Shown: positions 8,033 to 17,031 of the stretch, in pieces
Layout of the letters: each line of letters opens with the position of its first letter
Position numbering within the stretch: position 1 is the first letter of the stretch
Assembly (NCBI GenBank): GCA_028284955.1
Contig: JANQQS010000009.1
Location: forward strand, 51,306-115,305
DNA length: 64,000 bases
Reading direction: 5' to 3'
Source: Myxococcota bacterium
GTDB lineage: Bacteria; Myxococcota_A; Polyangia; Polyangiales; Houyiibacteriaceae
The notes under the pieces: model-generated
Told to the model about the DNA's origin: nothing
Seen by the model: the letters and a program-made list of their open reading frames with translations, nothing else
The model's database searches: none
Made by a program: the position numbers and the translations under genes

Positions 8033-10242
8033 CAAGGAGACTCCGGTTGCCGGAGCGCAAATTCGAAGGTCGACCCGTGAATGCCTTCTGAAGATGCGCG
8101 AATCCAACCATTGTGGTGGTGTACGATGCGGCGACAGAGCGCGAGACCAAGGCCATCGCCCTGACCTCGGTCTGGATGAAGGCGAGAAAAGAGATCGAAC
8201 ATGCGCTCCGCGCCAGAAGGCGGAAAGCCGATTCCGTTGTCGCCAACGCTAAACACCACATCGTCGCCCTGACCCCGAGCGTCGACGACGATCTGCAATG
8301 CTCGATCGGCGCTGCGATACTTCGCAGCGTTGTCGATGAGGTTGCGAAAGAGTGTTTCCACCTGGCTTTTGACGGCCACGATTTCTGGAAGCTCTCCGAT
8401 GGTTACGGTGGCGTCTTGGAGATCCGCTGCCAGCCCATCAACAACTCGCTGAACGACGCCTCCAACTCGAAATTCGGTGCATTGGTCGGATCCTCCAACG
8501 CGCGAAAAAGCCCACAAGCCATCTTGCAAGCGGGCCAGCGTGTTCGCCGCGCTTTCTACGTAGCGGAACCATGTATGCTGCTGGTCGGAGAACGAGCTTT
8601 CGAGCTGTTCTCGAATCAGAGGGAGAAAACACCGAATCGTACGCAGCGGAGCGCGAAGATCGTGCGAGGCCGCGTGCGCGAACTGGCGCAGATCGTCGTT
8701 GATATGTCGCTGCGAAATCTGACTTTTTTCGAGGTCGTAGATGTATTCTCGGAGTTGTTTTAGCGTTCGCTCGAACGAATCTTTGTTGGCCGAGGTGTGC
8801 AGGCCACCGAAGCGCGCCAACATTCCGCGACGCAACACTTCGGCGATTTCCAAGTCGTGGTCGGTCCATTCCTCGCCTCGGCCAGAAACGGTCTCCTTCC
8901 AGATTTCAAAAGACGAACGAGGAGTCAGCGTCTTGATCTCGCCGTCGTCCTCAGGTTTGCCGGCCCAGTGGATGATTTCGTCGCTCGGCGCGCGATACCA
9001 ACCGAGCCAGCCCTGCAAGGGCAGCGGAACCACCAACAATCCTCCTGCGCAATCGGGATCTAGCGTGTCCAACGCGGAGATTGCGCGATCGCGCACGTGC
9101 TCTTCAGTCGCAATCCGCCGACCGACTTCCCATAAGTGATCCACGCACGCAGGCGTGTCGCCCACAACGCGTCGATCGTCGCCGATGGAAACGAGCGCGG
9201 CATGTGACGAAACTAAATTCGCAGCGCCTTCCCAGGCCTGACTTTCGATATCGATGGTCGGCGCTTCGGCGAGCTCAGAAACCAAGTCGAGCTGCGCCGT
9301 AAGTACTCGTCCTCTCGCCGCGCGTCGACGCTCGAGAGTCAATCGCGAAAGGTGCGCCGACGCGGCGCGGCCAATCAGTTCGCACGCCTGGCGCACGCTT
9401 AGGGGCAAAAACTTCGCGGCGCCGTGGTGGCACGCGATGAGCGCTTCGAGCTTCCCGTCGACCACGATGGAAACGGAAAATGAAGCGCCGAGTTCCATGT
9501 TTCGCAGATATTGGATGTGTATGGGAGAAACGGCGCGCAGCTGACAGTGCGCCATGTTGAGTGGACGTCCCGTGCGCGGATTTATGATGGGGTGAAGAGG
9601 CGCCGGGGTTGCGGCGACGTTTACGATTTGGCGGGTCAACTCGATCGTGTACAGGCGTCGCGCCTGTTTTGGGATGTCTGTCGAAGGGAATCGAAGCCCC
9701 AAAAACCGCGACGTTCCATCGGCCGCGGATTCGGCGATCACTTCCCCGTGTCCCGCTTTCGAGAAGCGATAGCCGAGCACTCGATCGTATCCCGTGATCG
9801 ATTGCACCACCGCGACGACTCGCTCAAACGTCTCGGTCAACGACAATCCGCTCAGCGATGAAATCGCTTGGTTCACGCTATTTAACAGATCGTACGAACA
9901 GCCGTCCGACGCAGGTTCAAGCTCAACCACGTGCAGCGTATCCACGCGATGAGAAATCAGCGTCACGCGTTCGTTTCCAATGGTTCGGGTGAGAACCTTC
10001 CGGTGTTCGTCAGAGCCGTGATGAAGGTGCTCGCGTAGTTCCGCAGCGGTCGATACCGTGTCGCGAGAGGTATATTCTTCGACATTGGCGCTCGCCTGCA
10101 GCACTTCGGCGCGATCGTTCAAGACCAAGAGCGCGCCGTGGGGTTGTATGGCGCTCGGGACGTGGATGGGTTCCCGATCGCAATTGTTGAGGCCCACCTC
10201 TTCGGAAGGCTGAAGCCAAGTTTCGAGTTCTGACGTATCCAT
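8032..10242 (-). CDS. bphP: bacteriophytochrome histidine kinase
   Basis: A 736-residue red/far-red photoreceptor kinase with the classic PAS-GAF-PHY-HisKA-HATPase order. Cys21 in NNCDREPIHVP is the biliverdin attachment Cys of bacterial phytochromes. The GAF domain (about 120-300) has the PASDIP-type motif as PSTDIP (186-191) and the HCQLRAVSPIHIQYL region with the conserved chromophore-contact His. PRSSFEIW (about 441) marks the PHY tongue. The phosphorylated His is about residue 527 (FAHAASHDLRAPL), followed by N-box NLIDNAAKYRS and G-boxes DNGIGF and GDGLGLAL. All key residues are present, so it should be active. Start at ATG 10242 is preferred over GTG 10266; neither has a strong ribosome binding site. 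First gene of a three-gene operon whose downstream starts overlap stops. Confidence 0.95.
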   Translation of the reverse strand: MDTSELETWLQPSEEVGLNNCDREPIHVPSAIQPHGALLVLNDRAEVLQASANVEEYTSRDTVSTAAELREHLHHGSDEHRKVLTRTIGNERVTLISHRVDTLHVVELEPASDGCSYDLLNSVNQAISSLSGLSLTETFERVVAVVQSITGYDRVLGYRFSKAGHGEVIAESAADGTSRFLGLRFPSTDIPKQARRLYTIELTRQIVNVAATPAPLHPIINPRTGRPLNMAHCQLRAVSPIHIQYLRNMELGASFSVSIVVDGKLEALIACHHGAAKFLPLSVRQACELIGRAASAHLSRLTLERRRAARGRVLTAQLDLVSELAEAPTIDIESQAWEGAANLVSSHAALVSIGDDRRVVGDTPACVDHLWEVGRRIATEEHVRDRAISALDTLDPDCAGGLLVVPLPLQGWLGWYRAPSDEIIHWAGKPEDDGEIKTLTPRSSFEIWKETVSGRGEEWTDHDLEIAEVLRRGMLARFGGLHTSANKDSFERTLKQLREYIYDLEKSQISQRHINDDLRQFAHAASHDLRAPLRTIRCFLPLIREQLESSFSDQQHTWFRYVESAANTLARLQDGLWAFSRVGGSDQCTEFRVGGVVQRVVDGLAADLQDATVTIGELPEIVAVKSQVETLFRNLIDNAAKYRSADRALQIVVDARGQGDDVVFSVGDNGIGFPPSGAERMFDLFSRLHPDRGQGDGLGLALCRRIVHHHNGWIRASSEGIHGSTFEFALRQPESP

Positions 10243-10371
10243 CGACCAGGCGCGCGAGAGCCACACTACGAGCGCCCGCGTTGGTCGTCAACACACCTTG
10301 CTGGTCACCACTTTGGTGGCGTCATCCTCGAGGGTGATCGGTGTGAACGATGCTTGTATCGGGCCGCATCC

Positions 10372-11742
10372 CTAATCGGAGACGCGCTTTCCATCGAAGC
10401 GCTGGTTCGTCCCTTGGATGGGTGCCGAGAAGCCGCCCTGCTGGAGGAAGCCTTGCCATGTGCCGTTGAAAATGCGGTCTGGACGTCGGTCTCCGGTTTG
10501 GTCGTGGGTTCCTGCGCGGCCTTCCAAACGAAGCACTGCGGAATCTCCCAAATCGGCGATTTCTTCTTCAATTTCTTCGCCGAGTTCTTTGAGCCCTCGG
10601 GTACACGCACCCTGCCAGGCGAGCCGCGTGAGGGATTGGAACTCGCTGCTGAAGTTGAAGAATCGCTCTCCGAGCGCTTTGCAGTCCACCACGGCCAACA
10701 GCAGCTCGCTCATATCCCGCGCGAACTGGTTTCGCGTCGTGGCGGCGACGTTTCGCACAATCGTATCGTTGAGCGCGCGAAGTAAGAGCTCGCCGTAGGG
10801 GAAGGGCATATTGTGCTCGCCGATGATCAGCTGATTGAGGTTTTGTTCGTAAAACACCCGAACGTCCGACACGCTAAGCGTACGATCGGTGCTGAGCTGG
10901 GAAGCATTGAACGGGACCTCGAGGCCGTTGACGACGTAGAACGCCTTCTGCAGCCAGTGCGTTGCTGTGTACTGACGCGCTTGGGTGGTCGTGCCAAATG
11001 GGTTGGCGTCGTCCGCCTTCAGCCGCGTCGTCAGCCCGAGCTGGGACGCCGCGAGTCGGAACTGCGTGGCCACGTTGAGCATCGTGACGACGAATTGAGG
11101 GGCCACATCGCCGATGATGCTGTTCAGGAAGTTTGCGGCGCCTGAAACAAGGATGGTTCCGAGAAACCCTGTCTGCTCCAAGATCGGCTCGAGAATGATG
11201 GACGCGGGGTCGATCTGGGACGCATCCGACGCGCCCAAGAAGGAGATCACGCTTCCCGCCGGCCCCACAAACCCGGTCCCCAAATCTAGTCGCGATTCGA
11301 GCTCAAACGTCCCCACTACTTCGGTCGCTGGGTTGGGGGTGAGAACGCGCCAGAACACCTCGTCGGCGTCGGGGGCTCGGGCTGCGACCTGGAAGTCGGT
11401 ATCGCCTTCGGGGTCTGCGCGCAGCCCAATCGTGGCGATGCCTTCCGCGCCGGTGAACACGCTGTTGCTGCCGTTGTTGCCATCGAATTGCGCATCGCTT
11501 ACGCCCCGGATCTCGAATGTCACCGTGCCGGGCTTGGCGCGGCGTTCGCGGTCCTCGTATTTGACCGAGAGCAGCACGACCTGCCCCGCTGGGGCGAATA
11601 TCTCGCTAGAGCCGACGATCACCAGCGATGCCGCGCGGTCGTTGAGGGTACGGGGGTTTGTGCTGGGGCTCGTGCAGCTTGCGATCAAGCCCGCCGAAAG
11701 AGCCAACCAGACGTGAGAACGTGTTGAGTAGCGCGCGCGCAT
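10372..11742 (-). CDS. large lipoprotein with N-terminal Ig-like domain, function unknown
   Basis: 456 residues from the ATG at 11742, six nt after an AGGAG; a nearer ATG at 11748 would be too close to that site. The lipobox is LIASC, with Cys23. Residues about 40-110 have the rhythm of a bacterial Ig-like/Big_1 domain (a strand on VVLLSVKYEDRERRAKPG, then ITVTFEIRG-like repeats with a GIATIGLRA turn). The rest is alpha-helical, with two hydrophobic segments (LEPILEQTGFLGTILVSGAANFL), and ends in a Gly/Asp-rich tail. No catalytic motif is seen. It lies upstream of the phytochrome gene on the same strand, 129 bp away, so co-transcription is possible but not shown. Confidence 0.75.
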   Translation of the reverse strand: MRARYSTRSHVWLALSAGLIASCTSPSTNPRTLNDRAASLVIVGSSEIFAPAGQVVLLSVKYEDRERRAKPGTVTFEIRGVSDAQFDGNNGSNSVFTGAEGIATIGLRADPEGDTDFQVAARAPDADEVFWRVLTPNPATEVVGTFELESRLDLGTGFVGPAGSVISFLGASDASQIDPASIILEPILEQTGFLGTILVSGAANFLNSIIGDVAPQFVVTMLNVATQFRLAASQLGLTTRLKADDANPFGTTTQARQYTATHWLQKAFYVVNGLEVPFNASQLSTDRTLSVSDVRVFYEQNLNQLIIGEHNMPFPYGELLLRALNDTIVRNVAATTRNQFARDMSELLLAVVDCKALGERFFNFSSEFQSLTRLAWQGACTRGLKELGEEIEEEIADLGDSAVLRLEGRAGTHDQTGDRRPDRIFNGTWQGFLQQGGFSAPIQGTNQRFDGKRVSD

Positions 11743-12149
11743 TGTCATCTCCTGTAGTCAAGACAGAAGCAAATTTCGATCCATGTGGATTTGTGCCGTC
11801 AGCGGAGCGGAGGTATTTCACGTAAATATTTGATATGATTATCCTAATATTGATGCCTGCGCTGGACTTTTTCTCGGGGACCGAGCATTTTCGGTAAGGA
11901 ATCCGTAGTGACAACGCGTGGTTATCGCGCAGGTAGGTGTCCAGCGACCGCAGGACGATATGTGCGACATTTAGACCCGGCTAGATGGGTTCTTAAAGCC
12001 CCGGTTCGTAGGACACAAGGGGACAGACCACCAGCCGACTCATCCAGCCGTCACCGATCGTTCGAAGAACGCGGGGCGTTTGCTCATCGCCCGGTTCGGG
12101 TACACATGTTGCTTGGCTTTTGAAGATACAGAAGCGGGCGATACTCGAA
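11743..12149. promoter_or_regulatory. divergent intergenic region with AT-rich core
   Basis: This 407-bp region separates a minus-strand lipoprotein from a plus-strand protease. Around 11815-11860 is an AT-rich core (ATATTTGATATGATTATCC) in otherwise GC-rich sequence. On the minus strand it offers GATAAT as a possible -10 hexamer at 11838-11843, with no good -35. The remaining 280 bp toward the protease gene contains short open frames without ribosome binding sites, and nothing I can name. Likely the promoter region for one or both genes. Confidence 0.35.
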
Positions 12150-13481
12150 ATGAATGAGATGAAAAAGGTGAGCGCAGCGTGGCGGGGGGCCGTCTTGAAC
12201 GTTGCTGCGCTGATGGGATTTGCTGCGTTGACCGGTTGTGGCGACAGCCCTCCGCGGCGTGCGGATGAAGCCGGTTGCGTCGGTGATTCTCGAGATTCGC
12301 CGCTCGTGGTGGGAGGCACCGCAACCCCGACCTACGTTCGACTTTCGGCCGGAGAAATCGCGGCGATTGGCGCCATCGCTCGCGACGGAGAGCCCCATTG
12401 TTCCGGCTATCTCGTCAATCCGCGGTGGGTGGTCACGGCTCAGCATTGTACGAATAAATCGAGCCCGCCGGCGAGCCCCGAAGAGCTCGAGTTCTTAATC
12501 GGTCAAGAGCCTTTTCGTGATGGAGGCGGCGTTGCCGCGATTAAGATCAATCGTTTTTTGTCGCACCCGGAGCTAGACCTCTCGCTCCTTGAGTTGGAAG
12601 AAGACGCCACCATTCAAGTGCCCGGCATCACTCCGCTGCCCGTGGCGTTTGAGGGATTCAACATCAAAAACGGAATGGACGTAGAGGCGGCGGGGTTCGG
12701 CGCCATCGCCGCAGAAAGAATTAGCGACGATCTGTACCGAACGATCGGCGCGGGCTCCCGCGGATTTTCCAGGCAGCGTGTGACGCGAGTGACTCCGGGG
12801 GCCATCGCCATCGAAGGTGGCGGCGATCGCGGTCTATGCGGCGGCGATTCCGGAGGACCGATGTTTGTTCGGTCGGCCGATGGTTCGGGTCGAGTGATCG
12901 GCACGCTTGCGCAGGGCTCCTCAAATTGCGTGGGCCGTGACAGCTTCGTGCGCAACGATGTGTTGCGCGACTGGATCGAAACCTACACCGGGCCGTTGAG
13001 CACCGAATCAAACGACCAGTGTGGCCTCGCTGGCGCAATGGGCGAATGCGTCGAGCGCACTGTGGTTCGCTGTGAACGCGGCCTTCTTCTTACCGAGGAA
13101 TGTACCGACGATCGGGTATGTGGATGGGACCGATCCGCCGGACGCTTTGGCTGCGTGCTTCCCTTTGAAGATCCCTGCGGCGGAGTCGACTTCGTCGGCG
13201 AATGTGACGGCAATATCGCGGTGTGGTGCGACCGCGGCGAGATTCGCCGCCGCGACTGCAGCACCTGCGACCAGCGACAGACCTGCGGCTTGGTCCGAGA
13301 GCGCGGCGGATTCTACTGCCACGTCAACGAATGCGGCAGCATCGGTCCCACCGGGCGCTGCAATCGAAACACGCTCGAGTTATGCACGGCGGGTCAAGTG
13401 ACCCGGGTCGATTGCGGGGAATCGAACGCGATTTGCGATTGGATCGACGACAACACGGGCTTCGGCTGTCGCGATTTGTAG
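12150..13481 (+). CDS. trypsin-like serine protease lipoprotein with Cys-rich C-terminus
   Basis: 443 residues from the ATG at 12150; the ATG at 12159 (MKKVSAAW) is equally plausible. The lipobox ends in LTGC (Cys30). Residues about 53-290 form a chymotrypsin-fold S1 peptidase: VVGG near the N-terminus of the domain, TAQHC with His99, Asp143 in LDLSL, and Ser234 in CGGDSGGP, so the catalytic triad is complete. Residues about 295-443 hold three Cys-rich repeats of the form C...G.CDGN..VWCDRGEIRRRDC, each ending near a C(G/D)W or CG.V motif. Such tails occur in other myxobacterial lipoproteins and may bind surfaces or partners. It should be anchored to the outer membrane and act on extracellular protein; the substrate is unknown. 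Confidence 0.9.
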   Translation: MNEMKKVSAAWRGAVLNVAALMGFAALTGCGDSPPRRADEAGCVGDSRDSPLVVGGTATPTYVRLSAGEIAAIGAIARDGEPHCSGYLVNPRWVVTAQHCTNKSSPPASPEELEFLIGQEPFRDGGGVAAIKINRFLSHPELDLSLLELEEDATIQVPGITPLPVAFEGFNIKNGMDVEAAGFGAIAAERISDDLYRTIGAGSRGFSRQRVTRVTPGAIAIEGGGDRGLCGGDSGGPMFVRSADGSGRVIGTLAQGSSNCVGRDSFVRNDVLRDWIETYTGPLSTESNDQCGLAGAMGECVERTVVRCERGLLLTEECTDDRVCGWDRSAGRFGCVLPFEDPCGGVDFVGECDGNIAVWCDRGEIRRRDCSTCDQRQTCGLVRERGGFYCHVNECGSIGPTGRCNRNTLELCTAGQVTRVDCGESNAICDWIDDNTGFGCRDL

Positions 13482-13487
13482 GGCGCT

Positions 13488-14264
13488 TCAGCGACCACCG
13501 AAAACGCGGCGACGATAGTTGGTGAGTTTCGTCAGCGTGCGGCTGAGCAACCTCTGTGCATCCGTACTGCCTGTTTCGCGGCGAAGATTTCTGATCCAGC
13601 TTTCGAGCCCTCTACCGACTAGGTCGTCGAGACAATTGCTTGTGCTTTCTCCTTCTTTTTCCGACAGGTTCAGAGCGGAAACAAAGCCGTGGATAAACAA
13701 CGAAGCGAACGAGGCTCGCTGGGTTTCGATATACGAATCGAGAGCACCTCGCAGCGATTCTATCGACATTCGTCGCCAGTAGCTCGGTTCCGGTGATGGC
13801 CCGCATTGGCTGCTCAGCCTGGACCGAAGAACTTTCGCGAATCGTAGTGTCTTTGACGGAGGCATCGCCTGTGCGTTCGCGGTGAGCGCAGCCGCGCGGG
13901 TCATCAGAACGGTGAGCACATGAGACGCCGAATCCCCCAAGTCGGCGACTTCCCGATTCGACGAGTCGCGAATTTTCTGCCCCGTGATGGTCAGTCCGAG
14001 GCCCGTTGCGGTAGATCCGAGAATTTTCACCGTGGTGGCGCTTCCTGAGGCTTTGACGAGGAACGCGAACAAGCCTCCGGTCACGCAGATGCCGCCACAA
14101 ATCGCTTTGCCTTGGTAGGTCGAGTCGCCCGAGCCCGGGTCTCCGTCGACCGTCGCAGCGCACCCGTCGGCCAAAGCCGCCATCGCGCACACGCTCGTGA
14201 CCGCAAATCCCACCCTTCGAGCCCATCGCGGCCCCGTGTGACGAATGCATGTTGCTCTGCGCAT
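13488..14264 (-). CDS. predicted lipoprotein, function unknown
   Basis: 258 residues from ATG 14264, with GGGGAGG 11 nt upstream; a TTG three bases earlier would have tighter spacing. The N-terminus is a basic signal peptide ending in ALADGC (Cys35), a probable lipobox. Next comes a short Gly-rich hydrophobic segment (CGGICVTGGLFAFLVKASG), then a helical C-terminal domain rich in Arg, Ser and Leu. I recognise no family. Its stop lies 6 bp from the stop of the convergent protease gene. An AT-rich stretch upstream (14376-14401) is the likely promoter. Confidence 0.7.
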   Translation of the reverse strand: MRRATCIRHTGPRWARRVGFAVTSVCAMAALADGCAATVDGDPGSGDSTYQGKAICGGICVTGGLFAFLVKASGSATTVKILGSTATGLGLTITGQKIRDSSNREVADLGDSASHVLTVLMTRAAALTANAQAMPPSKTLRFAKVLRSRLSSQCGPSPEPSYWRRMSIESLRGALDSYIETQRASFASLFIHGFVSALNLSEKEGESTSNCLDDLVGRGLESWIRNLRRETGSTDAQRLLSRTLTKLTNYRRRVFGGR

Positions 14265-14375
14265 CAACGTACCAACCTCCCCGTTGTGCTGCGCGCCATC
14301 CGGCTTCAGCGTATGTTCGAACCGCCTCTTGTCTCGTTCAGACCGGCTAAGGGCTATCGCTGAATGACTCCTCGG

Positions 14376-14420
14376 TCAAATAATTTTTTTCAATAAAATT
14401 AGTGGGTTACCCCTGGGGGT
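14376..14420 (-). promoter_or_regulatory. AT-rich segment with small C-rich hairpin between queD and a lipoprotein gene
   Basis: Downstream of the queD-like stop, and upstream of the next minus-strand gene, lies an AT-rich run (AATAATTTTTTTCAATAAAA on the plus strand) followed by an ACCCC/GGGGT hairpin at about 14409-14420. On the minus strand the order is hairpin, then A/T run, so it may be the terminator of the queD-like gene, the promoter of the lipoprotein gene, or both. Assignment is uncertain. Confidence 0.3.
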
Positions 14421-14434
14421 GGGATCCTTCGGGA

Positions 14435-14986
14435 TTAAGGTCCGGGCGCGAACTCGGCGACGGATTCAACCGGATGCAGCGTTTCGTATACCCGCGCAAA
14501 CCGCACGCGCACCCGGTCGGTTTCGCATTCGTGTCGCGCTAGATCATACAGCCATCGCGCAAATCGCTCGCTCGTTGGACTGAAGGGAAACACGGCCACC
14601 TTGAGCCCGCCGGGAAACTGATTTTCCGCGCCGTTGAGCGCTTTGGAACGAGTTTGCGATGGCTCTGTTTCGGCCCGCGTAGCCAGCAGCTTGGTCCCCA
14701 GAGAAGCCAAATCAGCCCGCACTTCGCCGTACGTTTCGCGGCCGATCGCGAGCGCGTGGTCGAGCAGTGCGTGACACGGCCGGAGGACCCGTTGACTCAG
14801 GTCGCTAAAGTCCACCACGAAACCCTGCGCGTCGAGTTTGTCGGCGCTGAGACCGACTTCAAACTTCCAGGTATGCCCGTGAATATGAATGCACGAACCC
14901 TGGTGCCCCCGAATATGGTGGGCGAAATGGATGTCGACGCTGCGATGGATCTGATAGGGCACGAGTTCTTGCCGGCGCGTTCTCAA
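14435..14986 (-). CDS. 6-pyruvoyl-tetrahydropterin synthase / QueD family enzyme
   Basis: 183 residues of the PTPS/QueD fold. This family converts dihydroneopterin triphosphate to a tetrahydropterin, in queuosine or pterin biosynthesis. The zinc site is visible as His24 plus HIHGH (His36, His38), with the catalytic Cys32 in GSCIHIHGH. GFVVDFSDL, LDHALAIG, PTSERFARWLY and the Glu in YETLHP are the other family signatures. There is an insertion of about 25 residues (RAETEPSQTRSKAL region) relative to the shortest QueD proteins. Start is uncertain: the listed codon is TTG, and a GTG at 14962 keeps all motifs. Transcribed divergently from metF. Whether it is QueD or a true PTPS cannot be decided here, as no other queuosine gene is in the window. 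Confidence 0.85.
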   Translation of the reverse strand: MRTRRQELVPYQIHRSVDIHFAHHIRGHQGSCIHIHGHTWKFEVGLSADKLDAQGFVVDFSDLSQRVLRPCHALLDHALAIGRETYGEVRADLASLGTKLLATRAETEPSQTRSKALNGAENQFPGGLKVAVFPFSPTSERFARWLYDLARHECETDRVRVRFARVYETLHPVESVAEFAPGP

Positions 14987-15045
14987 AGGCTAAGTTCCGG
15001 GCGCAAGCCACGCAAGCGCCCCCCAACCTCATAGGATCGAATCAC

Positions 15046-15993
15046 ATGCGGGTTACCGAACATCTAGACCGCGCCACCGGGCCGTTGATCAGCTTCGAGA
15101 TCATTCCGCCCAAGCGCGGAGGAAACGTTCAGACGCTGATGTCGCTGATCGATGGGCTGGTGGTCCATCGGCCGCCGTTTATCGATATCACCAGCCACGC
15201 CGCGGAGATCGTGTACCAAGAAACCCCCCAAGGCACCGAACCCCGCATCGTGCGCAAGCGTCCCGGCACGCTGGGGGTGTGTGCGCTGCTTCAAAACAAA
15301 TACAACGTCGATGCGGTGCCGCACGTGCTGTGCAATGGGTTTACCCGCGAGGAAACGGAAGATTTCCTCATCGAGCTGCGGTACTTGGGAATCGACAATG
15401 TGCTCGCGATTCGCGGCGACGACCATGGCTACCAAAAGCCGCTGTCCCACGGCCGCAGCGCGAACACCTACGCGGTCGACTTGGTTCGCCAGGTTCAACA
15501 GATGAACCGCGGTGAATATTTGCAGATGACGGCGGACGCGGATCCAACGAACTTCTGTGTCGGCGTAGCCGGTTATCCGGAAAAACATTTCGAGTCGCCC
15601 AACTTGGAGCGTGACGTTCAGCGCACCAAAGAGAAAGTCGACGCCGGCGCGGATTACATCGTGACGCAGATGTTTTTCGATAATGAGCGCTACTTTGAAT
15701 ACGTCCAGGCGTGCCGCGACGCGGGCATCGAGGTTCCGATCATTCCCGGGCTCAAGATCTTGACCACCCGCGCCCACCTCACCCGCATTCCTAAGCATTT
15801 CTACTGTGAAATCCCCAATGAACTCTCGGGCGAAATCGAGGGGGCGAAGAAAGAGCACGTGCCTGACGTGGGTGTGGCCTGGGCGATCAAGCAGACGACA
15901 GACCTGCTCGAGCGAGGCGTCCCCTCGGTACACTTCTACGTGATGGCGAGCGCAGTCGCGGTCACCAAGGTGATCCAAGGCCTCAAACTGTAG
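15046..15993 (+). CDS. metF: methylenetetrahydrofolate reductase
   Basis: 315 residues, usual length for MetF. It reduces 5,10-methylene-THF to 5-methyl-THF with FAD, feeding methionine synthesis. Seen: the catalytic Glu18 in SFEIIPPKRGG, DITSHAAE, LAIRGDDH for cofactor and folate binding, VGVAGYPEKH and TQMFFDNERYFEYV. ATG at 15046 is preceded by a moderate AGGA. It stands alone on the plus strand between the queD-like gene (divergent) and an ABC import operon (convergent), with a terminator-like hairpin just after its stop. Confidence 0.95.
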   Translation: MRVTEHLDRATGPLISFEIIPPKRGGNVQTLMSLIDGLVVHRPPFIDITSHAAEIVYQETPQGTEPRIVRKRPGTLGVCALLQNKYNVDAVPHVLCNGFTREETEDFLIELRYLGIDNVLAIRGDDHGYQKPLSHGRSANTYAVDLVRQVQQMNRGEYLQMTADADPTNFCVGVAGYPEKHFESPNLERDVQRTKEKVDAGADYIVTQMFFDNERYFEYVQACRDAGIEVPIIPGLKILTTRAHLTRIPKHFYCEIPNELSGEIEGAKKEHVPDVGVAWAIKQTTDLLERGVPSVHFYVMASAVAVTKVIQGLKL

Positions 15994-15999
15994 CCGGCG

Positions 16000-16019
16000 A
16001 GGGGCTGCGGCCAGCCCTT
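16000..16019. terminator. bidirectional terminator-like hairpin
   Basis: Between the convergent metF and binding-protein genes, 29 bp apart, GGGCTG (16002-16007) pairs with CAGCCC (16012-16017) around a CGGC loop, and flanking bases extend the stem to about 8 bp with one G-T pair. The A on the left and T on the right give a short T tract in each direction. Its placement between two stops supports a shared terminator. Confidence 0.55.
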
Positions 16020-16022
16020 CCA

Positions 16023-17027
16023 TCAATTGTACGCGGCGGCGTGCACGGCTTCGGTCGCTTCGAGCATGCCGAGCCCAGGGTCGATGAGCAGTGATGGGTC
16101 GACTTCGAGAATGCTTCGTTCTGGGTTTTCGCAGGCGTTCAGCACGTGAAACCCGGGGTGGGCGCAGAGTACGCGACGCATGCCGGTTTGGGTGACGATG
16201 CGGTCGGGGTTGAGTTTGAGCACCTGTTCCGCAGTAAAGGTAGGCCATCCTCGATGGTTGGTCGCGGCGGCGTCGATCAGACCCGCGTGGGTGAGTACGT
16301 CGTAAAAACTCGTCCCCCGCGTGCCACCATAGATATGGCTTCCGTGCGTCCCGAGATAGATCGCGGTATGTCTCTTGGGTTTCGGGATGTCTCGCGCGAT
16401 CGAGCGCATGCGTCGCAAAAAAGACCGTTCGACGCGCTCGCCCCGCGCGGGCACATCGAGCAGGGTCGACAAGTCGCGAATATTGGCGAGAAGAGTAGGC
16501 ACGCCGCGCATCGGTCCGAGATCGAAGACCTGCAAACCAGACGCGCGCAGTCGTTCGACGCGGCCCGGGTCTCGAAAGTTGTTCACGACGACGAGGTCTG
16601 GCTCGAGCTTGAGAAGGTCTTCGGTGCGCGCGGGGTCGACCTTTGCTTTGGCGCGAAAGCGGAACGACCAAGGTGAGCCCTTCGCGCTGTGCCGCGAGTA
16701 GCCAACGACCCGTTCGTTCGCGACCAGCTCGCTCAGCAAACGATCGGCGACCAGGCTCGCAGACGCGATGCGGCGATACCCCCGGACCGGCACGTGCACG
16801 CCGGCCGCGTCGGTGACGGTGCGCGCTTGGCGTTTCGACGCTGCGAGGGCCTCCGAGTCGAAGCCGGTCGGAAGATTGCTGTTCGTCTGCACAACACCAC
16901 CCATCACCACCGAACCCGCGAGGGCGCACAGCAGCGCAGCCCCATTGATCAGGTTGAGGTTGATTCGCTTGAGGTTGGCGGGGGCGCGGTTGGAGGGACC
17001 GTTTTGTGTCAAAAAGGCGTCCTTCAT
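16023..17027 (-). CDS. ABC importer periplasmic binding protein (PF01497 type)
   Basis: 334 residues with an N-terminal hydrophobic segment (about 28-48, LINGAALLCALAGSVVMGG) that acts as a membrane anchor or signal; no lipobox is seen. The rest fits the helical-backbone (class III) binding-protein family that serves FecCD transporters: RRIASASLVADRLLSELVANERVVGYS, LLKLEPDLVVVNN, and a C-terminal lobe with YGGTRGTSFYDVLTHAGL and LKLNPDRIV. Substrates of this class are ferric siderophores, heme or cobalamin, and the sequence does not tell which. The gene begins 4 bp after the ATPase stop, so the operon order is permease, ATPase, binding protein. Confidence 0.88.
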   Translation of the reverse strand: MKDAFLTQNGPSNRAPANLKRINLNLINGAALLCALAGSVVMGGVVQTNSNLPTGFDSEALAASKRQARTVTDAAGVHVPVRGYRRIASASLVADRLLSELVANERVVGYSRHSAKGSPWSFRFRAKAKVDPARTEDLLKLEPDLVVVNNFRDPGRVERLRASGLQVFDLGPMRGVPTLLANIRDLSTLLDVPARGERVERSFLRRMRSIARDIPKPKRHTAIYLGTHGSHIYGGTRGTSFYDVLTHAGLIDAAATNHRGWPTFTAEQVLKLNPDRIVTQTGMRRVLCAHPGFHVLNACENPERSILEVDPSLLIDPGLGMLEATEAVHAAAYN

Positions 17028-17031
17028 GGAA

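Noticed and set aside
11743..12149. Possible tRNA or small RNA in the larger gaps
   Set aside because: No cloverleaf, CCA end or clear promoter-hairpin-T-run unit was found in this or the other long gaps by eye; a covariance-model search would be decisive.
15064..16929. Minus-strand open frame of 621 codons across metF and the binding-protein gene
   Set aside because: It overlaps two genes with clear family motifs in other frames, and its product is Arg-rich without any domain.
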